A DNA stretch of 64,000 bases from Pseudophaeobacter sp. (GCA_027019165.1 JALUXC010000024.1:248001-312000), one strand, 5' to 3'. Numbered from the stretch's first letter, positions 1-9,806 are shown. A program made the numbers and translations. The notes: generated by a model not told the origin, from the letters alone.

Positions 1-1251
1 TCCGAGGCCGAAGTCATCGAGGTGCTCAAGACCTGCTACGCGCATAACGTGCCCGTCACCACCCGCGGCGCAGGCACGGGCAACTACGGCCAGGCCATGC
101 CTATGCGCGGCGGCTGCGTGATGCATCTGATCCATATGAACAAGGTCGTCTCTTGCGCGCCGGGGCGGGTCGTTGTCGAGCCGGGCTGCCTGCTCAAGGA
201 TCTCGACGCCCATTGCATCGAGGCCTGCGGCCACGAGCTGCGCATGTTCTCCTCGACATGGGCGACTGCAACCGTCGGCGGTTTTATCGCGGGCGGTTCG
301 GGCGGGGTCGGCTCGGTCACATGGGGGCAGCTTCGGGACCTTGGCAACATTATCCGCCTGCGGGTGGTCACCATGGAAGAGGAGCCACGCATCCTTGAGT
401 TTCGCGGCGAGGAACTGGCCCGCGTTTCCCATGGCTACGGCACCAACGGCATCATCACCGAGCTGGAATTGCCCCTCGCCCCCGCCTATGACTGGGTCCA
501 TTGCTTCCTCACCTCAAAAGACTTCGGCGCCGCGATGGACTGCGCCGAAGATCTGGCCAATGAAGACGGCATCCTCCTGAAAATCGCCTCCGTCTTTGAA
601 GCCCCTACGGCAAAGGCCTATTTCAAACGAATGGAGGCCTATGTGGAAGAGGATGACCACATGGTCGGCCTCATGGTCGCGCCGCAGTCTATGGACGCGC
701 TTTTGACCTATCTGGGCCGCCGCGAGGGCCTGAGCCTGATCTACCGCTCCGACGACAATGATTGGCCGCGCAGCCCCGGTGTTGCCTTTGAGTACGGCTG
801 GAACCACACCACGCTGCGCGCCCTGAAGGTTGACCCCGACATCACCTATCTGCAAGTGCGCTATGGTTTTCCCGACCACAAAGAGCTGATCGAAAAGATG
901 CGCTCCGAATTTGCCGGTGAGGTGATCCAGCATCTCGAAGCAATCCGAATGAATGGCAAGGTCGCCTTTGCGGGGCTTTCGATGGTCAGGTTCACCACGG
1001 AAGAACGCCTCGACGAGATCATCCGCATCCATGAGGAGGCGGGCGCACTGATCTTCAACCCGCATCGATACACGCTGGAAGAAGGCGGGCGCCAACACTC
1101 CGACGAACGCCAGCTTGACTTCAAGAAAGAGGCCGATCCCAAAGGGCTTTTGAACCCCGGAAAGATGATTTCTTTTGAGGATCCGGGCTTTGATTTCAAG
1201 GACATCTACGCCTACCCGGATATGACTCCCATTCCCGCCGAGGACGCGTGA
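1..1251 (+). CDS. FAD-binding oxidase (PCMH type), 5' end cut by window
   Basis: The frame is open from base 1 and starts in mid-domain, so the true start lies left of the window; the GTG at 22 is only an internal codon. The visible 416 codons carry the FAD-binding segment of the PCMH/vanillyl-alcohol-oxidase fold: an RGAGTGNYGQ glycine-rich loop near base 64, a pyrophosphate-contacting stretch with GGFIAGGSGGVGS near base 280, and the usual C-terminal LLNPGKM ending. Such enzymes are flavin-dependent dehydrogenases of hydroxy acids, alcohols or amines; the substrate cannot be told. The stop overlaps the next ATG by one base (TGATG), so it is probably translationally coupled to the two small flavin oxidoreductases that follow. 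Confidence 0.85.
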   Translation, partial: SEAEVIEVLKTCYAHNVPVTTRGAGTGNYGQAMPMRGGCVMHLIHMNKVVSCAPGRVVVEPGCLLKDLDAHCIEACGHELRMFSSTWATATVGGFIAGGSGGVGSVTWGQLRDLGNIIRLRVVTMEEEPRILEFRGEELARVSHGYGTNGIITELELPLAPAYDWVHCFLTSKDFGAAMDCAEDLANEDGILLKIASVFEAPTAKAYFKRMEAYVEEDDHMVGLMVAPQSMDALLTYLGRREGLSLIYRSDDNDWPRSPGVAFEYGWNHTTLRALKVDPDITYLQVRYGFPDHKELIEKMRSEFAGEVIQHLEAIRMNGKVAFAGLSMVRFTTEERLDEIIRIHEEAGALIFNPHRYTLEEGGRQHSDERQLDFKKEADPKGLLNPGKMISFEDPGFDFKDIYAYPDMTPIPAEDA

Positions 1252-1829
1252 TGCGCGTGCTTGTCCTCTTTGCGCACCCTGTTCCCGACAGCTTCAACGC
1301 TGCGGTGCATCGGGTGGTGGTCGAAACGCTGACAGCCAAGGGTCACGAGGTGGATGATCTCGACCTCAATGCCGAAGGGTTCTTCCCCGTGCTCTCGGAA
1401 ATCGAGCGGCGCGAGTACCACGACGAGCCGGGCAACATCGAGCCTGTGCGCGCCTACGTCGAAAGGCTTCAGGCGGCGGACGCCATGGTCATGGTCTTTC
1501 CTGTCTGGAACTTTGGCTACCCCGCGATCCTCAAGGGCTTTCTCGACCGGGTTTTCCTGCCCGGTGTCAGTTTCAAGCTGGCGCATGGAGGCGTTCGTCC
1601 CGGCCTCACCAACATCAAGAAGCTCGCTGCATGCACCACCTACGGCGGCACGCGGTTTCGCGCATTTCTCAATGGTGATCCGCCGCGAAAATGCGTCACC
1701 CGCCATGTCTGGTATGCCTGCGGGATGCCCAGGAAACGCTACATTGCCCTTTACGACATGAACAACAACCAGGAACCGCAACTGACCGCCCACCTTGAGC
1801 GCGTGCGCCGTGAAATGGAGGTCTTCTGA
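1251..1829 (+). CDS. NAD(P)H oxidoreductase, flavodoxin-like fold
   Basis: 192 residues. The protein opens with the flavodoxin_2 strand and phosphate loop (VLVLFAHPVPDSFN) and has the FMN-contacting motif FPVWNFGYPAILKGFLDRVFLPG around residues 83-105, as in quinone reductases and MdaB/KefF-type proteins. It likely binds FMN or FAD and reduces quinones or similar acceptors with NAD(P)H. I chose the ATG at 1251, which overlaps the upstream stop by one base; a GTG one codon earlier is possible. A paralogue follows with another one-base overlap, so the three flavoproteins form one operon. Confidence 0.85.
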   Translation: MRVLVLFAHPVPDSFNAAVHRVVVETLTAKGHEVDDLDLNAEGFFPVLSEIERREYHDEPGNIEPVRAYVERLQAADAMVMVFPVWNFGYPAILKGFLDRVFLPGVSFKLAHGGVRPGLTNIKKLAACTTYGGTRFRAFLNGDPPRKCVTRHVWYACGMPRKRYIALYDMNNNQEPQLTAHLERVRREMEVF

Positions 1830-2428
1830 TGCGTGTTCTTGTGGTCTATGCCCATCCCCGCGCTGAAAGCTACAACGCCGCGATCCGTGATTTGGTGATG
1901 GAGCGCATCAAGGCGGCAGGTGCTGAGGCGCGCCTCATTGATCTTTATGCCAGCGGGTTCGATCCGCGCCTGAGCGCGCAGGGGCTGGAGTTCATAGAAG
2001 ATGAACACCTCAACCAAAAGGGTGTCGAAGAACACTGCGAGGCGCTGAAATGGTGCGATACGCTGATCTTCATCTACCCGACATGGTGGTACGGTCTGCC
2101 CGCAATGCTCAAGGGCTGGCTTGACCGGGTGCTGGTCTCGGGCGTGGCCTTCCACCTGCCGCCCCCGGAAGGCGGCGACATCCGACCTGCCCTCACCCAC
2201 ATCAGTCGCATCGGCGTCTTTACGACCTGCGGCGCAAGCCGCCGTCTGACCTGGCTCATCGGCGCGCCGGGGAAACGCACCCTGCTGCGCGGCGTGCGGC
2301 TGATCTGCGCCAGAACCTGCCGTACGGCCTTTGCCGCCCACTACCTCATGGACAGCTCCACCCCCGAGAGCCGGGCAAAGCACCTCAAACGGGTCGGCGT
2401 CAAAGTCGACCGCCTTTTGCGCGCGTGA
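1829..2428 (+). CDS. NAD(P)H oxidoreductase, flavodoxin-like fold (second copy)
   Basis: 199 residues. It is a diverged paralogue of the preceding gene: it begins VLVVYAHPRAESYN and keeps the FMN-binding YPTWWYGLPAMLKGWLDRVLVSG segment. Its ATG overlaps the previous stop by one base, which indicates translational coupling. Two adjacent flavodoxin-fold reductases downstream of a FAD oxidase suggest a small redox pathway acting on one substrate class, possibly an aromatic or quinone compound. That is an inference from context; no substrate-specific motif is visible. Confidence 0.85.
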   Translation: MRVLVVYAHPRAESYNAAIRDLVMERIKAAGAEARLIDLYASGFDPRLSAQGLEFIEDEHLNQKGVEEHCEALKWCDTLIFIYPTWWYGLPAMLKGWLDRVLVSGVAFHLPPPEGGDIRPALTHISRIGVFTTCGASRRLTWLIGAPGKRTLLRGVRLICARTCRTAFAAHYLMDSSTPESRAKHLKRVGVKVDRLLRA

Positions 2429-2582
2429 GTCATGGAGGGGCACACCATGCTTGCAAGACTTGGCCGCGAACAGGCCACTGTGCTTCTGCGAGGAACCAAC
2501 ACGGAAAGCCCCCGGCGCGCCTCATGCCGCTTTCGCCTTCCCCCTAGATATTGATGCGACCTTTCAACCACTTGGAGCCCCT

Positions 2583-3368
2583 ATGAGACAGCTGGACTGG
2601 GCCGACCGCCGCGCCCCTGATTTCAAATCCATCGATCCCGAAACGGACATTGCGATCCTGCCAACAGCGGCCATCGAACAGCACGGGCCGCACCTGCCTG
2701 TGGGCACCGACACGATGATCATGAGCGGCATGCTCGACGCCTTCCGCGCGGCCTGCCCTGCTGATCTGAGTCCATGGATCCTGCCAATTCAGGCGGTTGG
2801 CAAATCCAACGAGCACCTTTGGGCACAGGGCACCCTTACCCTGACCGCCTCTACCGCGCTTGCGGCCTGGACCGAGATTGGCCTCTCTGTCGCCCGCGCG
2901 GGCTTCAAAAAGATCGTCATCATCAACAGCCACGGCGGCAACCTTGATCTGATCTCGATACTCTCGCGAGAATTGCGCGTGCAGGCGGGGATGCTGGCCG
3001 TCAAATGCCAGTGGGGCAGTTTCGGCTATCCAGAAGGCATGTACGGCCACTCAGAACGCGCCTTTGGCATTCATGGCGGCGATATCGAGACCTCTCTGAT
3101 GCTGGCGATGTGGGGCGAGCGCGTGGATATGTCCAAGGCAAAGGAATTCAAATCCCAGGCCGAAAGCGATCTCATCTCTCCCATCGGCGCGATCAGCCGT
3201 GGATGGATCGCTTCTGATCTGAACCCGGATGGGACCGTGGGCGATGCCTCTGCCGCCAGTGCCGAAAAAGGCCGCGCGACCCGCGATCATCAAGTGGCGG
3301 GTTTCATAGACCTCTTACACCAAGTAAGAGCCATGCCCATCCCCACGGCCCCCGCCGCGCTTGTCTAG
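2583..3368 (+). CDS. Creatininase family protein
   Basis: 261 residues from the ATG at 2583; the frame stays open upstream but that part is not conserved-looking. The creatininase metal-site motifs are in order: AAIEQHGPHLPVGTD (Glu, His, Asp ligands), INSHGGN, and HGGDIETSLML (Glu). The family contains metal-dependent amidohydrolases of cyclic amides (creatinine, and the F420 and PQQ-related members). The physiological substrate is unknown. It sits 154 bases after the flavoprotein operon in the same direction and may be co-transcribed. An IS remnant begins at its stop codon. Confidence 0.85.
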   Translation: MRQLDWADRRAPDFKSIDPETDIAILPTAAIEQHGPHLPVGTDTMIMSGMLDAFRAACPADLSPWILPIQAVGKSNEHLWAQGTLTLTASTALAAWTEIGLSVARAGFKKIVIINSHGGNLDLISILSRELRVQAGMLAVKCQWGSFGYPEGMYGHSERAFGIHGGDIETSLMLAMWGERVDMSKAKEFKSQAESDLISPIGAISRGWIASDLNPDGTVGDASAASAEKGRATRDHQVAGFIDLLHQVRAMPIPTAPAALV

Positions 3369-3790
3369 GCCAATGAGCAGCCTATCTGGGATTTAACGGT
3401 CAGGGCAACACCAGGCGCATTCTGGCGGGCTATGGCGAGGACCTTTGTTTGGTGCGTGGCCTGGGCAAGTGTGGCCTGCGCCATCGGGGGGCATTGTTCG
3501 CGCATCGCGGGCCTCTCCCGCAGGCCCGAGAATTCGCCGTAGGACAGCTCAATCTTCAACCAGGCGCTGAAGCTCTCGCAGCTTCGGTTCTTCCACGCAC
3601 CGCCCGGCTGGAAAATTCCGCAGGAATTGTCCCGAGAGGGGGGCGCCTTACGCTGTGAGGAGTGGGGCTGCGCAAGCGTGCGGCAAGCGCGGCGTTCCGA
3701 AACGCCGAGCTCCCGCCACAGATGGTCGATGCACTTGCGGTAACACGAAGCGCTCAGGGGCCCCCGCCCGATATGCGAAGGGCGGGGCAC
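3365..3790 (-). pseudogene. IS3-family transposase (OrfB) remnant
   Basis: The reverse-strand translation carries two recognisable blocks of an IS3-family OrfB. GVSERRACRTLAQPHSSQRK near its start matches the family's GVSERRACRxLxQxRSTQRK. A block reading WKNRSCESFSAWLKIELSYGEF matches WENGYCESFNxKLRDELLNGEIF of the integrase domain. The DDE core between them (roughly 180 residues in intact elements) is missing and the C-terminus has degenerated, so this is an internally deleted, inactive copy. No OrfA or terminal inverted repeats were seen. It fills the gap between the creatininase gene and the RTX gene. Confidence 0.65.
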
Positions 3791-3811
3791 TATTCAGTTC
3801 GCCAAACCGGA

Positions 3812-6800
3812 TTACACGAAGATGAAATCACTCGCGATCAGTGTCGTTTCATCCTCCACTACCGCAAGCAGCTCTCCGGTCGCAGATCTAACCTCGGTGT
3901 TCCCATCAAGGATCACCAGGCTCAGATCGCCGAAACCACTTACGCCCTGAACCTCGAGCTGATCTCCCTGTGTCGCGTCGAAATCGGTCACACGAGCAGT
4001 GCCATTTCCTGACTTCAGGATAAAGACATCTGCGCCACTGCCGCCGGAGAGCAGATCGTCACCATCACCGCCGTCCAGTGTATCGTTCCCTTCGCCGCCA
4101 TAGAGAGCATCGTCGCCATCCAAACCAAGGAGCAGATCGTTTCCAACCCCGCCAAACACCAAATCATCGGCCGTCGAAATCACCTGCCCATTTGGATCTG
4201 AGTAGGCCGCATCAATGACATCGTCCAGCGCACTGCCCTGAACCATGTCAAAGCGCGCTGTGGGCGGTGCATCCAGTGTCTGACTGTAGATGTTGTCCGC
4301 TGACATCGCGTCCCAGGTTACAAAGAGCCTGCCGTCATCCAACTGGTCGATGTCCGCGGCAAAGCCTCCTTCGCGCCCGCCGGTATTGGGCGTGATGATT
4401 TCGACCCGATCCGTGATTGCACGCCCCGCAAGATCAAAACTCTGGACATATAGTCCGGCAGAATTGCGCCACATAAGTGCAACGCCGCCCCCTTCGAGAG
4501 CAATCGCCTTGTCAAAAGAGCCAAAGCTGGCTCTGGCAACGGGGTCCAACTGAAAGGCTGCCTCCTCGCTGATTGCTTCGGCTTCATTGTCATAGAAACG
4601 GAACATTGGCCCCTGTGCCCCATTGTGCCAGATGGCGGCGAACCCACCATCTATGGTCACGACATCGGGGTTGGACGTGCCAGCGGTAGCCGAGTCGATC
4701 TGAAAGATGTCCTTCTGGACCACCGGAGGGGTGCTGGCGGGTGATCCATCAAAAAGCTGCCCATAGGTGACACCGTAGACGGACCAGGTGATCAAGAAGT
4801 CCCCAGTGTCAAGCACTGTCACATCCGGGTTAATTTGCCTTGAGAACTGAGTACTACCGACATCGAAGGGATCCTGATCGATGGCGGCGATAGTGCCGGT
4901 CGCATCAACGTCAAACCGTTGCGCTTTGACTGTATGACCACTGCCGGACGACCTGACCTCATACCAAGTCACAAGAAAGCTGGTGTCGCTGAGTGCCGCG
5001 ATCTCTGGACTATACGCTTTGACAAGCTGCGTCCCATTGGCATCCCGGCTGCCGAAAAGGAAATCCGAACCAACCGGCTGTCCCTCAGCATCCAAGGCAC
5101 GCGCCATAAAGCCCTGATCGAGGGTTCGCGAAACCACGACTGGCGATGACCCAACGGTGGCAATCACCGAAGCGCTGGCGGGGAGATCACTGATCCTGAC
5201 AATCGGCCCTTCGGGATTCCCGTCAACATCATAATGTTGCCCCCAGATTCCGTATTCGCCCCGGTCGGTAGACGAAAAAACGAGGTATCGGCTTCCATCC
5301 TCGGCGACAGCGTAAGACGTGTAATTGGCATCCAGCATCGTTGGCACCAACTCCACCTGCTCCGATGAGGTGACTGCAGGCGGTGGGGACAGTGTCTTGC
5401 TGAAGATGTTCTTATCTTGCGTTTCCCAAGTAACAAACAGACTGCCATCGGCCAGTTGATCGAGATCGACAATGAACTTGCTTGGGCTGTACCCCCAGTC
5501 AGGATCCGGGATCCTTTCCAGGTCTGTGAGTTTTGCACCATTGAAGTCAAAACTCTGCACATAGATATCGTCGGTGATTTCGTGGCGCCACATCAAGGCA
5601 ACGCCCCCTCCCGACAGGGCAATTGCCTTGTCAAAAAATATGTCTGTCACGCCGGGCATATCCCAGCGAAACGTGCCTTCATCCCCGACCTTGGTCCCAT
5701 CGTTGGCATAGGCCTGATAGCTCGGTCCGGTGCTGTGATCGTACCAGATGGCCAGGAACCCTTCCTGTGTTGCAATCAACTGAGAGCGCGTGTCCCCCCC
5801 GGTGCTGACGACAAGCTCGCCGCCCATGGCAGCTCTTTCTGCGTCGCCATCCCCGTCCTGATCCTCAAACCTGTACCGTTGCGCCATGATCTGCCCGTTG
5901 GACTCCCATGAGATCATCACGTCACCATTCGACAGCTCCAGCACCGCTGGGAGCTCTTGCGAACCGCCAGCCGTCGTATTCACGAGGAAAGGCGTTTCAT
6001 CAACCGGCCCGAAGGTCCCATCAGATCGCAAACCCAGACGCTGGGCCTGAATGGCACCTGAACTTCCGTCGGGGCTGTCAGTGGGATCGGTGTTTTCGAG
6101 GTCGCTTGATCTCCAGACAACAATCACCGTGCCGTCGCTCAGCTCTGTCATAGCTGGCTGCAGCTGCCGGTACAGCAGGTCCCCGTTGGCGTCCCTGTCG
6201 CCAAACAGGAATTCAGCGCCCTCTGCACCGTCGACTGGCTGGCCATCGGCAGCCAGTTTGCGGCCGGCAAAGCCAAAATCCGAGGTTTTCCATATCATCA
6301 CTGGCGTAGTGCCCAGCATGGTGATCAAGGGATATGAATCCGAGTGATTGAACGCTGGGTTTTCATTGATCCGGGTAATGGGCCCATCGGGATTGCCATC
6401 TGAGTCGTAGTTCTGGATCCAGACGCCTTCGCCCTCAAAGTCATTCGTGCTAAAGGCGAGGATGCGCCCGCCATCCGGTTTTACCACATAGGAGGGGTTC
6501 ATCGCATCCAGCACTGTTGGTACAAGTTCTGTCGACACATCCAATGCAGGCGGCGCATCAATGATCTGACAAAAAATGTCCTTCGCCTGTTGGTTCTCCC
6601 AAGTGACCTGCAGTCTGCCATCAGCCAGTTGGTCAAGGTCTGCAGAGAAGTTGTTACCGGAATAGCCCGAGTTCGGCGTTTGGATTTCGGTCATCTCCGT
6701 GATTGCATTGCCGTCAAGGTCAAAGCTCTGGACCCACAGGTCGTCGGTATTCTCAAATCGCCACATCATTGCTACCCCACCGCCCTCAAGCGGGATCACC

Positions 6801-8917
6801 TTGTTAAAGGTGAGGTAGCTGGTGCTCGTAACCCCCCAATCGAAACTGCCTTCGCTTCCGATGGCGGTACCGTCGTTCGCAAATTTCTGGAACTTGGGGC
6901 TGGTTCCGGCGTTGTACCAAATGGCAACAAATCCACCTTCGGTCGCGATCACATGCGGGTTACCTTGCCCGCCGGCCTCTGTGCTGTTGACGTGGAACTC
7001 TGGCACCACCACCTCGGGCGAACCATCTGCTGCTGTTCCATAGATTTGCGCAAAGACACCGCCGCCTGCCTCAACACCCCCAACACCAGCTGTGCCGAGC
7101 CACGTTACGACGAAATGACCGTTATCAAGCGGTGCGATGTCGGGCGTCTGCTGCTTGACCGATTCCGTCGGATCTATCCCGAAGGGTACGCTATCCAATG
7201 AAATGACCGCGCCCGCTGCATCGATTTCGAACCGTTGAGCCTTGACAGTATAGCCACTGCCCCCTGCTTCCTGCCAACTGACAACAAAGGTCGTATCGCT
7301 CAGTTCGGTGATCTTTGGTGCACGCATGGGATCAGTCATAACCCCATTGTCATCACGAGAACCGAGCAGGAATTCCGACCCAACGGGCGCTCCCGTTTCA
7401 TCCAGAACCCGGCCGACCTGACCATTGCTGATCGACGTCCAGATCACGAGCCGAGTGGTTCCGACCATTTCGATCAAGGGGACCGCTCCAATTCCTGACG
7501 CACTGTCGTTGATCATGTTGAATGACCCAACCGGGTTGCCATCGCTGTCATAGCGCTGCGCCCACACGGCGGGGCCGGAGGCAACACCCGTGGAAAATAC
7601 CAGCAACCGACCGCCATCTGCATCGACCAGATAGGAGGGGTTGATTGCCTCCAGGTTCACGACTGCCCCTTTGCTGTTGACGACAGTCGCGACCAGTTCG
7701 GTTTGAACCGGCACTGGCGAGGTTGTTGGCACGGGCGACGGTGCGGGCACATTCTGACCAAAGAGCTCCTGCGAACTCTGGATCTCCCAGCTCACAAACA
7801 AGGATTTGTCCGCCAACTGATCGATGTCCGCAACGAATCCGCCCGACGGGGAAGCTCCACCGAACTCGGCCGTATCGATCTGCCACATCTCCGAGAGCGG
7901 ATTGCCATCAAGGTCAAAACTCTGCACGAAAAGGTTATCGGTGGTTTCATGCCGCCACATCAGCGCAACACCGCCATCCGCCAAGGGGATTGCCTTGTCA
8001 AAAACGATGCCTTGCCAACTCTCCATCCCCGTCAGAAATGCACTTTCGGTCCCGATGGTGGTGCCGTCATTGGCAAACGCCTGGAACTTCGGCCCTTGCT
8101 TGCCAAACCAAATGGCAACAAACCCGCCAGGGGTTTGAACCAGTTGCGGTTTTGACTGGCCGCCATCGGTAATGCTGTTGACGTGGAATTCCGCCAACAC
8201 AACCTTGGGAGAGCCGTCCGGGTTCAGTTCTGAATTCGAATAGATCTTGGCAAAAACGCTTCCGCCGGGATCCGAGCCTCCCATCCCAATGCTGGCCTCC
8301 CAAATGACGACAAAATCTCCGTTATCCAGCACCAGCAGGTTGGATGTATCATCCGATCCATCTGGGGTGTCATTCACCACAAACGGCTCCTGATCCACCA
8401 AGGTGAGGGCGCCATCCACGATTTCCAGTCGCTGTGCCTGCACCGCTATCAGGCTGCCGTCCGGGGCCGTGCCCCCAACAATGGGCGTACTGGCAGTCCA
8501 GCTTGCGACCAGACTGTTCCCATCGAGCGCCGTCAGCTGCAGTTGTTTCTGGTCGTAGAGCGGCACGTCGCTGGCATCTCGCGACCCCAGCAGAAGCTCT
8601 GCGCCGACCGGCTGACCGGTGGCATCAAGCATGCGCGCCACCACTCCCCCGTCGCCGGCGTTCCAAATAACCACCGGCGTCGTTCCGACCATGGTGATTT
8701 GCGGATGAGCACCATTTGCGCTTGCAGTCTGGCTAACGAGCACAGGCAACAGAGACTGTCCGGTGCTGGCATCGTACTGCTGCACCCAAATGCCTCTGAC
8801 GCCATTCTCGATGGAACTAAAAGCTACAAACTGGGCACCGCCGGATGACGTTGCAAGAGAAATGCTCGATGCATTCAGCGTTGTCGGAATCTGAGTTGGG
8901 TTCGTAAGAATAGTCAT
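3812..8917 (-). CDS. Large secreted RTX protein with four ~390-residue repeats
   Basis: 1701 residues, very acidic, no N-terminal Sec signal. Four tandem repeats begin near residues 1, 404, 794 and 1186. Each contains lines of the type GVWIQNYDSDGNP, a GSRDANG element, LDNGDFVVTWLG, and a late GGFVAIWYNxGxxPKFQxFANDGTxIG block; the pattern suggests beta-propeller or FG-GAP-like blades. From about residue 1584 come RTX nonapeptides (GGxGNDxLxG), followed by a C-terminal segment ending in hydrophobic residues (IASDFIFV), the normal type I secretion signal. It is therefore probably exported by a TolC/HlyB-like system and folds on Ca2+ outside the cell. No type I secretion genes lie in the window. 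The role is unknown; adhesion or matrix function is possible. Confidence 0.8.
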   Translation of the reverse strand: MTILTNPTQIPTTLNASSISLATSSGGAQFVAFSSIENGVRGIWVQQYDASTGQSLLPVLVSQTASANGAHPQITMVGTTPVVIWNAGDGGVVARMLDATGQPVGAELLLGSRDASDVPLYDQKQLQLTALDGNSLVASWTASTPIVGGTAPDGSLIAVQAQRLEIVDGALTLVDQEPFVVNDTPDGSDDTSNLLVLDNGDFVVIWEASIGMGGSDPGGSVFAKIYSNSELNPDGSPKVVLAEFHVNSITDGGQSKPQLVQTPGGFVAIWFGKQGPKFQAFANDGTTIGTESAFLTGMESWQGIVFDKAIPLADGGVALMWRHETTDNLFVQSFDLDGNPLSEMWQIDTAEFGGASPSGGFVADIDQLADKSLFVSWEIQSSQELFGQNVPAPSPVPTTSPVPVQTELVATVVNSKGAVVNLEAINPSYLVDADGGRLLVFSTGVASGPAVWAQRYDSDGNPVGSFNMINDSASGIGAVPLIEMVGTTRLVIWTSISNGQVGRVLDETGAPVGSEFLLGSRDDNGVMTDPMRAPKITELSDTTFVVSWQEAGGSGYTVKAQRFEIDAAGAVISLDSVPFGIDPTESVKQQTPDIAPLDNGHFVVTWLGTAGVGGVEAGGGVFAQIYGTAADGSPEVVVPEFHVNSTEAGGQGNPHVIATEGGFVAIWYNAGTSPKFQKFANDGTAIGSEGSFDWGVTSTSYLTFNKVIPLEGGGVAMMWRFENTDDLWVQSFDLDGNAITEMTEIQTPNSGYSGNNFSADLDQLADGRLQVTWENQQAKDIFCQIIDAPPALDVSTELVPTVLDAMNPSYVVKPDGGRILAFSTNDFEGEGVWIQNYDSDGNPDGPITRINENPAFNHSDSYPLITMLGTTPVMIWKTSDFGFAGRKLAADGQPVDGAEGAEFLFGDRDANGDLLYRQLQPAMTELSDGTVIVVWRSSDLENTDPTDSPDGSSGAIQAQRLGLRSDGTFGPVDETPFLVNTTAGGSQELPAVLELSNGDVMISWESNGQIMAQRYRFEDQDGDGDAERAAMGGELVVSTGGDTRSQLIATQEGFLAIWYDHSTGPSYQAYANDGTKVGDEGTFRWDMPGVTDIFFDKAIALSGGGVALMWRHEITDDIYVQSFDFNGAKLTDLERIPDPDWGYSPSKFIVDLDQLADGSLFVTWETQDKNIFSKTLSPPPAVTSSEQVELVPTMLDANYTSYAVAEDGSRYLVFSSTDRGEYGIWGQHYDVDGNPEGPIVRISDLPASASVIATVGSSPVVVSRTLDQGFMARALDAEGQPVGSDFLFGSRDANGTQLVKAYSPEIAALSDTSFLVTWYEVRSSGSGHTVKAQRFDVDATGTIAAIDQDPFDVGSTQFSRQINPDVTVLDTGDFLITWSVYGVTYGQLFDGSPASTPPVVQKDIFQIDSATAGTSNPDVVTIDGGFAAIWHNGAQGPMFRFYDNEAEAISEEAAFQLDPVARASFGSFDKAIALEGGGVALMWRNSAGLYVQSFDLAGRAITDRVEIITPNTGGREGGFAADIDQLDDGRLFVTWDAMSADNIYSQTLDAPPTARFDMVQGSALDDVIDAAYSDPNGQVISTADDLVFGGVGNDLLLGLDGDDALYGGEGNDTLDGGDGDDLLSGGSGADVFILKSGNGTARVTDFDATQGDQLEVQGVSGFGDLSLVILDGNTEVRSATGELLAVVEDETTLIASDFIFV

Positions 8918-9149
8918 TGTATTTCATTGCCTGAATTTTTTGCTTCAACACTCAACCCCTAGCGGATTTTTGCGATAGTTCAACGATATAATATTGGTCT
9001 CCTTCGGCTGCACTGCGGCCTTGCCTCACAAATGGCAGGAGTTTTTCTAACTTTTAATTCAATATGTTAACCAGTAGGCGTGAGCCGTTGACTTCCTGCA
9101 ACGCACAAGACCAAGAACTCGCCCTAGTAGAACACAGCCCTGAATCCGC

Positions 9150-9500
9150 GCAGTTCGCTATCGATCTGGTTTTCTCCCCAGATGCCTGGACACGGGCCGC
9201 CAATTGGCAAGCGCGGCGCCAAACCTCTGTTCCGCGACGCGGTAATCTGGGTTTGCCTGACTGTGAAGGTGTTGTTTGTGACCTGCCCCTTCAACGGACG
9301 GCTGGGTTTGTCGAAAGACTGCTGTGCCTTGGCGGTTTAGACTGCAAGGTGCAGGACTTCAGAAAATTGTCCCATCCCATTGCCCGGCAAGTGATTTGCA
9401 TCGCAAATCTGCCGAGAGCAGTCAGAAGACACTAAACGTGGCCACCTCTTCCCATGGCGGACCGGGGCGGCTCCGCCTGTTGATTGATACCACCGACGCA
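9150..9500 (+). pseudogene. IS5-family transposase remnant, frameshifted
   Basis: Pieces of an IS5-type transposase N-terminal half can be read only by changing frame. LFRDAVIWVCLTVKVLF at about 9229 resembles the family's FSDAAIQxCLTMKVLF. LPLQRTAGFVERLLCLGGLDCKVQDF at about 9283 resembles LRQTTGFVESLLRLxGLDWxVPDF. QKTLNVATSSHGGPGRLRLLIDTT at about 9423-9495 resembles QKTLxVxIPYRGSxGPLHLLIDST. The DDE catalytic core and the 3' half are missing, and the last block reads straight into an integrase fragment. It is a dead element and part of the scar beside tRNA-Val. Confidence 0.6.
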
Positions 9501-9521
9501 ACCGCGCAGGAAGCCGCGCTG

Positions 9522-9806
9522 AGTGACTGTGTCATCGAATATGCCGGAGGCAAGGTTAGGAGTATTCGCAAGGGGTTTGAGGCCGCCTGCCGCCGGGCCA
9601 AGCTTGACAATGTGACACTGCACACGATCCGCCATTCCAGCGCGGTCGCCATGGTGTCAAATGGCGTGCCGCTGGAAACGGTGGCTCAGTGCCTAGGGCA
9701 CTCAAACGTTGCGATCACCTATCAGACCTATGCCCGTTTCGCCCCGGATCACTTGCAGGATGCGGCTGAGATCCTTGATTTTGTCCAGATTCGGGAGGCG
9801 CGTTGA
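9522..9806 (+). pseudogene. Tyrosine recombinase (phage-type integrase) C-terminal fragment
   Basis: About 94 residues of the catalytic domain remain: the HTIRHSSA box (HxxR), QCLGHSNVAITYQTYARFAPD with the second His and the nucleophilic Tyr, and a typical C-terminal tail. The N-terminal and core-binding domains and the first catalytic Arg are absent; the upstream sequence is IS5 remnant fused in frame. The fragment ends 64 bases from the 3' end of tRNA-Val and points at it, the usual arrangement for an integrase beside its attachment site. It is almost certainly non-functional. Confidence 0.7.

Noticed and set aside
3812-8917. Repeats in this region as a CRISPR array or DNA tandem repeat
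   Set aside because: The periodicity is about 1.2 kb, coding and diverged, without short direct repeats and spacers; it is a protein repeat.
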